Notes: generated by a model from the sequence alone, not told the origin. A DNA stretch of 64,000 bases from Prorocentrum cordatum (GCA_963575745.1 CAUYUJ010015707.1:248331-312330); one strand, 5' to 3'; positions 20,065-28,999 are shown, numbered from the stretch's first letter. Translations and numbers: made by a program.

Positions 20065-23000
20065 TCACGAAATCTTCTTTTGAGCTTTCGCCTTGCCGGG
20101 CAGTCCTTGTAGCTGCCTCCATCTGTTCTGTAAATCCCAGCGCAGACTATTGTGCATCCTCGAGAAATCTGGCTCATGGGTCACATAATTCCTGCGTAGC
20201 CATGTAGCGTGCTTCCTGCACGTCCTGCAGGTGATGTAGACACTGTGTGCGTTGTGTCCCACGCGTACGTTGTGCTCGGCGGCCACACATGCGTTCATTT
20301 CTACTGGCGGAACCGTTGGCGTCGATCCGTTCCAAGAAACCACGCTGGCTGACGAGGAACTGGTAACCGTCATCGGGGATGATGGTGACGAGCTGGCTCC
20401 CTGCGCGAAGCTGTCCGGTGATGGGGGCGGTGCGGCTGGCGCTGCCGATCCGCTTGCTGATGTTGAACTCTGGGCTGCGACGGCAATCATCGGCGGCTCC
20501 ATGTAGACATCTCCGTCGACGTCTTCGGGAATGGTAGTCGGTACATTGTTACGACGTCCGAGGTATCGTCCATCCCATCCTGGATATATTCCGGGCAAGG
20601 GAGTGTCCGCGTGCCCGGAGTGATCAGCCTTGGACCCATTGCTAGTGTTGTTGATGGTCCCGATCTGGATGGGATTGGGGTCGCCTGGCCCAAATATCTC
20701 CCTTCGCACCACAAACCACAGCGCTGCGAATAATGTAAATCCAATCATGATCCCACTAAGCATCGCAATTAATGTCATGTAGTAGATCCAATGTGACATC
20801 GGCACTTGCCATTCCTGTGGGGGCTGCTGTGCCTTCACGCGTCCGAGACATGTCATCAGTACTGAGGCAAGCATGGCGGCGTGCGGTTGCCTAGTGCCGA
20901 AATTGTACTTCTTGGCCCCGAAGAAAGCGAGGAGCACTCCGGTCTCCATGGTCTTGGTGAGCGCGTCGGCGACCATACTCCACGTAGGTATCCACGAGAG
21001 CTTCAGCTGGCTGTTGGGGTGCACCGTCTCCTTAATCATTGATGCCACGATGCGGAACCGCTTGTCCGTGGATTGACCCACGTCAGACTTGATGTGCGTC
21101 ACCAGGCCGTTGCTGTCGCTATAGATCTCCCCGGATCGTTTAGTGCTGAGGTCATCGATCTGCTTGAGCGTCTTCTTCGGGTTGTAGGCCTCCGTAAGTA
21201 GCTGGCCGAACCACGTGCTCGATTCGGCGCCCTCCAGAGTGGCGTAGCCCTCGGCGGCCAGCGTAGACTTCACGGATCGCTTGACCGTGCCCGAATGCCA
21301 GGCCACAGGCAAGCACAAATCATATCGTCCAGCCACGACGTCCCGTGGTTTGTGGGTTAGCCCGATCGCCATGCCCCACTGGCTCTTCACCCCGTCCACA
21401 TTGGCGAAGGCCGCGTCGCTGAAACAGACGATGGTGCAAGTGCGCAGGTCAATGATATTGCGCTTGATGACTATAGCGAAATCGGCGGACCCGTGCACGT
21501 AAGCGACGGTCTTGTTCAGCGTCTTGGCGTCGGCCACGGTGGCGGTGTTGGTGCGGCGAGCCGCAAGGCTCACCGGGCAGGCGATGTCCACTCGCGTCTG
21601 TACTGCGAGCCAAAGCAGTTGGCCGAGTGTGTGGCGATATCCTGAGACCTCCGAGGTGGTAAGACGATCCTCTGGTGATCGTCCGCGTTGGGCGTTGAGT
21701 TCGATGAAATCCACTTGGGCGGCGGCCGTCGCCTGGGTAATGCGGAACTCCTCGTTGGTCTTGTTGATTGTCCGGCCGCAGTACTTGATGATGCCCTCTA
21801 CCTTCTTGAGGTGCAGCCTTTTCTGCAAGGAGCTAATAACTCGCTTCCACTCGCTGGAGCTTCCGCGCTGGGCGATGAGGAAATCATCCACATGGGAGTG
21901 AATCATAGCAGCGAGCCCTTTGTCGTCGTAGAAGTAGTAAAGGCCCTTCTCGAGCTTGCTCTCGATGAGGCCGTGCTCTTGGAACACCTTTTGGGCGTAG
22001 AGGTACCACTGGCGTCCGGCATCCCGGGTACCGTAGATGGCGCCAGTCGCCATCACGATCTCGCCGGGCGATGTACGCGGCGGCGGGTTCTTGGCTGGCA
22101 TGCGCAGCAATAGCAGCCTCTCGATGTTGCCCGACTGCAGGTAAGCCGTCATCGCGTCGTACGACGTGAGGTCCCAGCCAAGCTGGGCGGCGGCAGCAAG
22201 AGTGAGGTAAAGCGCGTCCCTTGACCCGGTCGGCGCGTCCGTACGGATTTGGGACTTGTCCTCTTGACAGCCCTGGACGACAAGGCGGGCCTTCATGAGG
22301 TTGGCAGCCTTCTGCGTGAGCACCCAGCGGGTACCAACTGGTCGTATTCCAGGGTGTCGCTGGAAGATCTCCTTCAACTCCTTGGGCGGTAGCTTCTTGT
22401 AGGCCCCGAACTCGGTCCACTTGGACCACTCAACCTCCATGGCCATGTCCATGAGCTTCTTGTCCTTGGCGGAGAGCTTGTCGTACCTGATCTCCTTGGC
22501 AGCGGCCTTTCCGGTGAGCATCACCTCCCGGAGTCGGATGGTCGAATGCGAATCGCCGTCGTTGATCTCAAAATAGTTGTCCAAGTAGAGGTCGGTCCTG
22601 AGTGTGTCTTTCGGCCTCTTGAAGCACTTGGGTAGGTCGTCCTTGAGACTCTCCAAGAATTCCTTGCGCTTAATGGCCTTGCTGCGGTCGTCTGTTTGAT
22701 CGTGCCTGTCACGTTCTAGGGCGCGAGGTGCGTCCTCTTGTTGGGCTTGACGCTGAGCCTTGTTACCGCGTTGTCCTTCAGGATGTTGTGGTCTGCGGGC
22801 AAAGGCTTCTTTGCGAACTTCCTCCTCCGCGGCCTTGCTCCAGTCGCGTAGACCTTCGGATCCGGAGCTGTCGGCATCCGAGGAATGTCCATCAGCTTCT
22901 GTGCGTCGAGCTCCTGGTGTTGGAAGTCGTGTTTCATCGCGTTCTTCAGGCTGTTCGTCATGTACTTCTGGTTGCACGATAGGTTCTGGAGCTGGATCTT

Positions 23001-24555
23001 CAGCGTGATCTGGGTCTTCTTGAGCAGGGTCATGAGCGGGGTCAGCGGCAGCAGCTGAGTCAGCAACAGGCGCTGGAGGCGCTGGCAGAAGGTCTCCTCC
23101 CGAAGGTGCTGGTGCTGAACCGCTTCCTGAGGCGCCCCCGCTGGTCGTATATTCTTCATCTCCTTGCCGTCGGCGAAGCCACTCAAGAGTAGCATGGGCG
23201 CGTCGATTGTGTGGAGTATCTTCGATATTGCCGAAGTTGTGCTGCTTGATGACCGGTGGCGGAGGTGGTAGTGCTGGCGGATCGTTGTTCACTCGCGGGC
23301 GTTTCTTCGGCGTTTCGCCCGTGAGGTCGATGAATGTATCTCCATCTCCTCCTTCATCTGATGGTGGTAATCCGCCTCCACCGCAGTTTCCGCCTTCATG
23401 TGGTGATTCTTCGTCCCCTCCTCCTGGTCTTGGTGGCTGCGGTCCGTCAGGAGGTGGGGGCTGGTCAGCTGGTGGTTGTCCTGGCGGTGGTGGTGGCTGG
23501 TTGCCGTTCATGGCGTTGAATACCTGTCCCCAGGGCACGAGCTCTGAGGCAGTAGCGTGACGTAAATGTCCTCGGTTGACCTTGACGGTGGTGGAACGAT
23601 GGCTGACCCATACATTCGAGGTGCCCTCGAAGCCAATGATGATGCCGGGTCCATGCCATTGCAAAGCCCATTCGCGCTTAGGCTTGCCGTTCCCCCTCCA
23701 GTAATATATCTGGTCCCCTGTCCGATAGATATCCGATGCGTGCTGAGCTCCATCCGCACGCGATCGTGCGAGTAAGGCCCGGGACAGGGACTGGTTGAAC
23801 CGCAGATGCTGGATTGGCGTCTGGGCGGCCTTCATGAGGGCAATCCTCTCAGAGAAGGACTTATCAGAGACCACTCTCTCGTGTAGCGAGAGTCTCCCAG
23901 CGCTATCCAGCAGACAATAGGGTAATTGAAGTCCACGTCCGAGTACCCACTGTGCCGGCGAATACCCACTGGCATTGATTGAGCTATTCATAGCCCAGCA
24001 GACAGCGGCGAGCAGCCACTGGATCTTGTGGGCGTTCGCGGGCTGGTCGAACCTGATGCTGAACTGGTCGATCAGCTTCCTGGCGTGGACCTTCCACATG
24101 CCGCCGTGCCTTTCCACGGTGGCGTTCTGTTGCGGCGTAGCCGCGGCAGTAGTCATAAGGCGACAGCCCATGTCCTCGAGCTCCTTTGAGAACTCCCTCT
24201 CAAACTCGCCTCCTCCATCGAAAAGTACCCGTTGTGGTGCCCCAAACGGTGTAATCCAAATCTGCAAAAGCCTCGCGAATACAACCGAGGGGTGTCTTGA
24301 AGAAACTGTACCACATAATGTAAATCCAGAAGCGAGGTCGACCACATTGAGAAAAACCAACTGATTGCCGGCGTAGTCGGCGAGGGTGAACAAGTCCACT
24401 CCAATGGAATCATTGAAGTCCCTATCTAGCTTAATTCTCCCAGGTAGATGAGGGAGGGGTCGCCGATGGGCGGCGCAGACTTCGCAGTGCAGGTTGAGCG
24501 CCATCTCGACCGCTCTTTGGGATCCACCCGTCACTCGGATGGCCCTCCAGCGCAT
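20065..24555 (-). CDS. Copia-1 ORF2: integrase, RT, RNase H, C-terminal membrane/Cys extension
   Basis: 1,496 residues. Near the N-terminus HCEVC supplies the Cys pair of the integrase zinc finger; the His pair is in ORF1. The integrase core has D54 (GVDLF), D113 (FDGGGEF) and E148 (VERH), with the last two 35 positions apart. A long Pro/acidic linker follows. The RVT_2 reverse transcriptase has D800 (SYDAMTAYLQ) and HVDD with D890 and D891. RNase H residues are D1047, E1102, D1147 and D1197 (VADALTK). Canonical Copia Pol ends soon after this. Here about 290 more residues follow: a hydrophobic helix at about 1256-1284 ending in Arg-Arg, a Ser/Pro-rich stretch and C-x2-C at 1443/1446 before a basic tail. 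All catalytic residues appear intact. The ATG at 24555 is the first in frame, but ORF1 to ORF2 expression probably uses a +1 shift in the 24431-24555 overlap. Confidence 0.93.
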   Translation of the reverse strand: MRWRAIRVTGGSQRAVEMALNLHCEVCAAHRRPLPHLPGRIKLDRDFNDSIGVDLFTLADYAGNQLVFLNVVDLASGFTLCGTVSSRHPSVVFARLLQIWITPFGAPQRVLFDGGGEFEREFSKELEDMGCRLMTTAAATPQQNATVERHGGMWKVHARKLIDQFSIRFDQPANAHKIQWLLAAVCWAMNSSINASGYSPAQWVLGRGLQLPYCLLDSAGRLSLHERVVSDKSFSERIALMKAAQTPIQHLRFNQSLSRALLARSRADGAQHASDIYRTGDQIYYWRGNGKPKREWALQWHGPGIIIGFEGTSNVWVSHRSTTVKVNRGHLRHATASELVPWGQVFNAMNGNQPPPPPGQPPADQPPPPDGPQPPRPGGGDEESPHEGGNCGGGGLPPSDEGGDGDTFIDLTGETPKKRPRVNNDPPALPPPPPVIKQHNFGNIEDTPHNRRAHATLEWLRRRQGDEEYTTSGGASGSGSAPAPSGGDLLPAPPAPVADSAAAADPAHDPAQEDPDHAEDPAPEPIVQPEVHDEQPEERDETRLPTPGARRTEADGHSSDADSSGSEGLRDWSKAAEEEVRKEAFARRPQHPEGQRGNKAQRQAQQEDAPRALERDRHDQTDDRSKAIKRKEFLESLKDDLPKCFKRPKDTLRTDLYLDNYFEINDGDSHSTIRLREVMLTGKAAAKEIRYDKLSAKDKKLMDMAMEVEWSKWTEFGAYKKLPPKELKEIFQRHPGIRPVGTRWVLTQKAANLMKARLVVQGCQEDKSQIRTDAPTGSRDALYLTLAAAAQLGWDLTSYDAMTAYLQSGNIERLLLLRMPAKNPPPRTSPGEIVMATGAIYGTRDAGRQWYLYAQKVFQEHGLIESKLEKGLYYFYDDKGLAAMIHSHVDDFLIAQRGSSSEWKRVISSLQKRLHLKKVEGIIKYCGRTINKTNEEFRITQATAAAQVDFIELNAQRGRSPEDRLTTSEVSGYRHTLGQLLWLAVQTRVDIACPVSLAARRTNTATVADAKTLNKTVAYVHGSADFAIVIKRNIIDLRTCTIVCFSDAAFANVDGVKSQWGMAIGLTHKPRDVVAGRYDLCLPVAWHSGTVKRSVKSTLAAEGYATLEGAESSTWFGQLLTEAYNPKKTLKQIDDLSTKRSGEIYSDSNGLVTHIKSDVGQSTDKRFRIVASMIKETVHPNSQLKLSWIPTWSMVADALTKTMETGVLLAFFGAKKYNFGTRQPHAAMLASVLMTCLGRVKAQQPPQEWQVPMSHWIYYMTLIAMLSGIMIGFTLFAALWFVVRREIFGPGDPNPIQIGTINNTSNGSKADHSGHADTPLPGIYPGWDGRYLGRRNNVPTTIPEDVDGDVYMEPPMIAVAAQSSTSASGSAAPAAPPPSPDSFAQGASSSPSSPMTVTSSSSASVVSWNGSTPTVPPVEMNACVAAEHNVRVGHNAHSVYITCRTCRKHATWLRRNYVTHEPDFSRMHNSLRWDLQNRWRQLQGLPGKAKAQKKIS

Positions 24556-27500
24556 CGTTGGCAGGGTGCCCCGTGTTGACGTGGAGCTGCAGTATGGCGG
24601 ACTTGAGCGTCCGCTCCTCCGCTGCCGTCAAGGCTGGCTCTGCGGGAGCTGCCGGGGCAGGCACTGTCCTCCTCGCGGCTCTCCGTCTCGTTGGTTCCGC
24701 GGGGTTTGCCTCGCGGTGCTCAGTCGTGTTCGTCTTGCGAAGCTGCTTGACCAGCATGGCGACGAGCTTATCAGTGTAGTTCTCGCTGTCCTTGGCGAGC
24801 TTGCCACGGGCCTCGACGTGTTCGTGTAGGCCGTTGCAAAGCTTGTGCAGCGAGTTGTCGATCCCGTAGTGGTCGGTGATGATCCTCCACGGCTTCTCGA
24901 TCGCGTCCCCGTTCCTTGTCTGAAGGCCGTAAGCGCAGCCATCGAAATCGATGATGCGCGGGAGCTGATCCTTCAGCTTCTTCGCGGTGTAGTTCTTCCT
25001 CTGATCCCAGCCGTCGCAGTAGCGCGGCCACTCGAAAGAGACCGCGAGCTGGCTGCCAAACTCCTTCCGCAGACGGCTCATTGACGTCAGGAAGAGGTCG
25101 ATCATCCTGGCGGAATCCTTCCGGTCCTTTTCCAGCTTCTCAGCCTTGCGGGGGTCGATCTTCAAGATGATGCGCTGCAACGTGGTCCATGGCGTGCATG
25201 GAAATGCGGCATGGACCCGTACACTCTGGCCCTTCCGCAGGTTCTTCCGAATCTTGTCCTCGAGCTTCTCGACGATGGGCTTCCGAGAGAGGTCATATCC
25301 AGGAAGACCGCAACGTACAGCAGCTCCTCCACTCTCGATCCACTTCGCACTGAGCTTGCTGTCGGAGTTGCAGCACCACTCGTAGAGGATGGTGGTGTTG
25401 CTCGAGATTCCGCTCGAGTTCGTAGTTTGCTTGGCCAGGTCAGCCTTGAGCGCCTGGCTGACTGTGTGTGGCTTAACGCCGCTCTTGTTGGTGACGATGG
25501 CTGACCGCTTGCCGGCGGTCAGCTGCAGCCTTGTCCCTTTCTTGAGCCGCCGTACCTTCATCTGCTCCTCCTCCACGATGTTGACCTCCTTCGGGTCGTT
25601 GTCTTTCTCGATGTCCAACGTGACCGAGTTGCCGAAAACGCACTCGGAGCAGAACCCGAGGTGGCAACAGTCTGTATAGGACTTGGCGCCGCAGGCCACG
25701 CAATCGTCGAGGGGCTCGGCGATGCAGGTAGTAGCCGACATCATTGTTGGAGCAAATGTCGGCGGCGTGACCGCCGTCGAACAGCAGACCAACGCAGAGC
25801 TTACGGCGGCCATGAGCTTTGAGCTGCCGCCGCGTCGCTGTTGAAGTCGTCTCGGTACATTGAGCTCCTTCTTGGGAATGAGTCTCGTGATATTCTCGAG
25901 CAAGTTGCTCGCCTTCGTAGTGAGGTTGACATTGGGCTTCGGGACTGGCCGCTTGGCGATGCTCTTGGTACTAACAGCCTTCGGTCCAAAATCATGCCCC
26001 GCGCCCTTGATGGCGAGCCAGTCCTCCGGGTGGAGGTCAATCGCGGGATGTCCTGCGCTGCTCGTGATGAGCTTCTGGGAATGGTTCCCGATGCGAATCT
26101 GTTCCCGCCAGAGCGAGATGTCGATCTTGCTCGGCTGGATGAAGTCCCGGCCGATAAGCAGGCCGAGCGTGGGGCTGTCCACGACGCTGAATATTATGCG
26201 ACCAGCGCGGCCACACAGGACGAGTGGGGCTGTGACGCGCATCTTGCTCGGGAGCGTGCCACCGTTCCCGAACCTGTAGACTTCGTTCTCTGGCTCCTCC
26301 AGGATCTGGTCGGCCAGACCCATCTTGGTGAGCTTCTCCTTGCACTGCTTGTACCAGCTGAGCCCGCCAACGCAGAAGAGACAGGCAGTGTCGATCACGC
26401 CGACGCCGTCATCGTTGGGCTTCTCGCCAGCGTTGGTGGTGTTTATGGTGGGCAAGTCTGGCACCACGCGCTCGGAGACCAGAGTCTCGGGGGGCGGGGT
26501 AGTCGGACCTTCTGGATGAAGAATCACTTCCTCGTCACCAAACTCCACGTGATTCTGGTCGTGGACCTGCTCGGTGATGTTGGCCTGGCGGTGCGAGCGA
26601 CCTCCGCCGCCTCGTCCTCCGCCCTTTTGCTTAGAATTTGGGGCGAACTTTCGAGCCCCTGGTGTCGGGCACTCCTTGTCACCGGTCCAGTGCCCCGCCT
26701 CGCCGCAGTCCCAGCACTTGGAGTTCTTCTTGCGCTGGTCCACGCGGCCTTGTAGCTTGCCCGCGGGTCGGCGCTTGGCCGAAGCCTTCCCGCGGCCCTT
26801 GATAGCTTCCCGGGCCGACCGTATGGTCGCCATGGCCTCGGGAATCGCGGCGAGCTCCGCCGCGGCAGCCTCCACCTTAGCAGAGTCGCCCCGATCGAAC
26901 ACCTCGCCGAGGTCGTAATTTGACTGCTCCAGCTCGGCGCTGAAGGCCTCGAGCTCCTGGCGCACGATGTCCTGGACGTCTGCCTCCGCATCGTTGTCGT
27001 CGCCGTCCTCCGAGTCCTCATGCTCGTCTTCTGGCTCGTCAGCGATGTTGGCTGATCGTGCTCGGCTAGGCGGTGAGCGCTGCCAACTACTGTTTGATCG
27101 CTGCGGCCACGATCGTGACGGCAAGCTCGCGTGTCGTTCAGATGTGTGAATATCGGGGAACATGCGCACCAGCAGGCCCCTGATGCGCTGAAATGAGTAG
27201 TGCTCGTCCGGCAAGTTGCCCACGACGCGCTCACGGCGCTCGGCCGTGAGCCCAGCCTTGCGTAGCAGGAACCAGCCGGCCACGTCGTCAAGCGTAGTGA
27301 GGTCAACCTCGTTCTCACGTAATTGCTGTAGTCCCGCCTCGAATCGCACGAGCCAATCCGTCATGCGTTCTCCACGGCGGCGATGGTGATGAGTCGACTC
27401 GAAGAACTTTTCAAGCGTCTCTCCCTTCTGCACCGGCTTCTGCTGGCCTAGGTTTGCTTCGAGGTGCATCAGTACGTTCTCGATGCCCTTCTGGTTGCGA

Positions 27501-27751
27501 TCGCGCTTCTTCTCGTTCGCATCCTCGATGCCGTCGTCCGGCGGCGGGTGGAGCTCCTGCTCCGTCATGTTGAGAGCGGCCGACCTGGCTGTACCCGTCA
27601 GACGCAGGACTAACTTCGATGCCAGGCTTTGTGTCACTTCCAAATTCTCACTGAGCTTCCACAATTTTACCTCCTGTTTGTAATCTCGCCATTTCGCTGG
27701 ATCTCCATTCCAGCTTGGTATCACTGACTGATTGTGTGTGAACTCCGTCAT
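24431..27751 (-). CDS. Copia-1 ORF1: Gag, protease, methyltransferase-like module, integrase N-terminus
   Basis: 1,106 residues from the ATG at 27751; the frame stays open without another ATG to 28282, next to the LTR. Residue numbers are from that ATG. Gag begins MTEFTHNQSVIPSWNGDP and contains a W-x-x-Y Gag-like start and an acidic helical region. A zinc knuckle C-x2-C-x4-H-x6-C lies at 346-361, with six instead of the usual four residues before the last Cys. An aspartic protease has DTAC at 454 and GRD at 534-536. A Cys cluster (about 684-704) follows. At about 790-990 is an extra module with YEWCC, FPCTPW (C852) and FEWPR (E907). The frame ends just after LHVNTGHP, the His half of the integrase zinc finger, overlapping ORF2. 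Gag, protease and knuckle are secure by motif; the extra module's function is inference. Confidence 0.9.
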   Translation of the reverse strand: MTEFTHNQSVIPSWNGDPAKWRDYKQEVKLWKLSENLEVTQSLASKLVLRLTGTARSAALNMTEQELHPPPDDGIEDANEKKRDRNQKGIENVLMHLEANLGQQKPVQKGETLEKFFESTHHHRRRGERMTDWLVRFEAGLQQLRENEVDLTTLDDVAGWFLLRKAGLTAERRERVVGNLPDEHYSFQRIRGLLVRMFPDIHTSERHASLPSRSWPQRSNSSWQRSPPSRARSANIADEPEDEHEDSEDGDDNDAEADVQDIVRQELEAFSAELEQSNYDLGEVFDRGDSAKVEAAAAELAAIPEAMATIRSAREAIKGRGKASAKRRPAGKLQGRVDQRKKNSKCWDCGEAGHWTGDKECPTPGARKFAPNSKQKGGGRGGGGRSHRQANITEQVHDQNHVEFGDEEVILHPEGPTTPPPETLVSERVVPDLPTINTTNAGEKPNDDGVGVIDTACLFCVGGLSWYKQCKEKLTKMGLADQILEEPENEVYRFGNGGTLPSKMRVTAPLVLCGRAGRIIFSVVDSPTLGLLIGRDFIQPSKIDISLWREQIRIGNHSQKLITSSAGHPAIDLHPEDWLAIKGAGHDFGPKAVSTKSIAKRPVPKPNVNLTTKASNLLENITRLIPKKELNVPRRLQQRRGGSSKLMAAVSSALVCCSTAVTPPTFAPTMMSATTCIAEPLDDCVACGAKSYTDCCHLGFCSECVFGNSVTLDIEKDNDPKEVNIVEEEQMKVRRLKKGTRLQLTAGKRSAIVTNKSGVKPHTVSQALKADLAKQTTNSSGISSNTTILYEWCCNSDSKLSAKWIESGGAAVRCGLPGYDLSRKPIVEKLEDKIRKNLRKGQSVRVHAAFPCTPWTTLQRIILKIDPRKAEKLEKDRKDSARMIDLFLTSMSRLRKEFGSQLAVSFEWPRYCDGWDQRKNYTAKKLKDQLPRIIDFDGCAYGLQTRNGDAIEKPWRIITDHYGIDNSLHKLCNGLHEHVEARGKLAKDSENYTDKLVAMLVKQLRKTNTTEHREANPAEPTRRRAARRTVPAPAAPAEPALTAAEERTLKSAILQLHVNTGHPANDALEGHPSDGWIPKSGRDGAQPALRSLRRPSATPPSSTWEN

Positions 27752-27754
27752 CTT

Positions 27755-28165
27755 GACACCTTCGTAGGTGGAGTATGTGGCGTCGCTGACACCGTCGTAG
27801 TAGAAGTATATGGCGTCGCTGACACCGTCGTAGGAGAAGTATATGGCGTCGCTGACACCGTCGTAGGAGAAGTATATGGCGTCGCTGACACCGTCGTCGG
27901 AGAAGTATATGGCGTCGCTGACACCGTCGTAGAGGAAATATGCCGCGTCGCTGACACAGGCGTGGGAGAAGTAGCTGTCGTCGCTGCTGAGGGTGGGAAG
28001 GAAGATGGAGTCGCTGGCGTCGCTGACGCTGGCGTTGGAGCTGGCAGGGATGTAGGCGTAGTAGGCGTAGTCGCTGGCGTCGCTGACGCTGGCGTTGGTG
28101 CTGGCGTCGCTGACGCTGGCGTAGATGCTGGCGTCGCTGACGCTGGCGTAGATGCTGGCGCTGAG
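27755..28165 (-). repeat. Copia-1 leader tandem repeats (33 and 27 nt)
   Basis: Between LTR and Gag lie about six 33-nt units, encoding GVSDAIYFSYD-like peptides if translated, and several 27-nt units encoding SDASIYASV-like peptides. Both periods are multiples of three and the whole leader is open in the Gag frame, but it contains no ATG. It may be an untranslated leader, a non-AUG-initiated N-terminal extension or a packaging/regulatory region. Confidence 0.85.
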
Positions 28166-28263
28166 CAACAGCGCGAGGAGACCGCTGGGCCTCGATTCCA
28201 GTATGGAGCGCGACGTCGCAGACGTCGTCTTGGGTATGCGGCCCCGCGGGCCGGGATAGCGAG

Positions 28264-28282
28264 CCTCGCTCCAAGCTACCAC
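28264..28282 (-). promoter_or_regulatory. Candidate primer-binding site of Copia-1
   Basis: Immediately inside the 5' LTR the minus strand reads GTGGTAGCTTGGAGCGAGG. The TGGTA start is what a tRNA 3' CCA end would pair with, but the remainder is not the classic initiator-Met site, so the primer tRNA is unassigned. Confidence 0.5.
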
Positions 28283-28461
28283 TGTGATATGGATGGCGCG
28301 CGCGGCGCGACGATCTTTAGGCGAAAGAGAGCGCTGCTCAATCTATCTGCGTAGCTCTAAGGCCAAGGGCCCTAGTTCGAAACAAAACGGCAGCGGCACG
28401 AGCGGGCGTGAGGGATAGAGCGGGGATGCAGGAAGGGCACGGGGAGTGAGCGGGAATCACA
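28283..28461 (-). repeat. Copia-1 5' LTR
   Basis: 179 bp, TGTGAT...ATCACA, same as 19320-19498 by eye. It should contain the element's promoter; no TATA box was obvious, and dinoflagellate promoters generally lack canonical ones. Confidence 0.95.
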
Positions 28462-28466
28462 GCCTA
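28462..28466. repeat. Target-site duplication GCCTA, right
   Basis: Matches 19315-19319 and lies directly outside the right LTR. Confidence 0.9.
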
Positions 28467-28797
28467 TACTATAAGATTTCTCGGTGCGCGCGTCGCCCCT
28501 GGGAGGCGACGCACATATAGTAGAAGTATGCTAGGGTAACGCCGAAGAAAGGAAGACGAGGAGGCGGGCGGGCATAATAAAGAGATGTTGGGGGCGAGGC
28601 AAGGCAAAAGACCCCCCGTGGCGAAAAGAGAAACTGCGACGCCAGGATCTCGGGGGGTAGAAGCCTCCTAGATGGGGTCGGAGTAGATGGGGTCGGATTG
28701 CGCCGCATCGCCGATGCAGGCGTGGAGAAAATCGCATCGGCGATGCGGCGCGATCCTTCGACCCCATCCACTCCGACCCCACCTGGGAGGCTCAGAG

Positions 28798-28905
28798 GGG
28801 GGCCGGTGCCTGCCCCCTCCCTGGGACCGGTTTCCCATCCTGGGTCGGTCTTCGACGGTCCCGAGGCCCCTGGCAGGGCCCCCCCGAGGCCGGCAGGGGG
28901 CCCAG
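28798..28905 (+). repeat. Dispersed repeat family D, partial copy
   Basis: Words 'ctccctgggaccggttt', 'cctgggtcggtcttcgac' and 'ggtcccgaggcccc' align in order with the 10896 block and with the reverse complement of the 49040 block. Confidence 0.55.
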
Positions 28906-28999
28906 GCAGGGCCCCCCAAGGCACGACGGGGGGGGGCCCAGGCAGGGCCCCCCCGTCGTGCCGTTCTGCACCACGCGAGGGGGTCCGGGGCGCCCTGCG

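Larger units (their letters stand above)
19320..28461 (-). mobile_element. Complete Copia LTR retrotransposon (Copia-1)
   Basis: A 9,142-bp element on the minus strand. It is bounded by two 179-bp direct repeats that look identical, with TGTGAT...ATCACA ends, and by the 5-bp target duplication GCCTA (19315-19319 and 28462-28466). Reading direction gives 5' LTR, a candidate primer-binding site, a repeat-rich leader, ORF1 (Gag, protease, extra module, first half of the integrase zinc finger), ORF2 (integrase, RT, RNase H, membrane/Cys extension), a hairpin array and a polypurine tract. Integrase before RT identifies the Copia (Pseudoviridae-like) order. Identical LTRs suggest recent insertion. 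The one apparent defect is a +1 frame change between ORF1 and ORF2, which may be programmed. Confidence 0.95.

Noticed and set aside
24431-24555. Calling ORF1/ORF2 a simple pseudogene because of the frame change
   Set aside because: All other catalytic motifs are intact and the LTRs look identical, and Copia elements can use programmed +1 shifts, so inactivation is not established.
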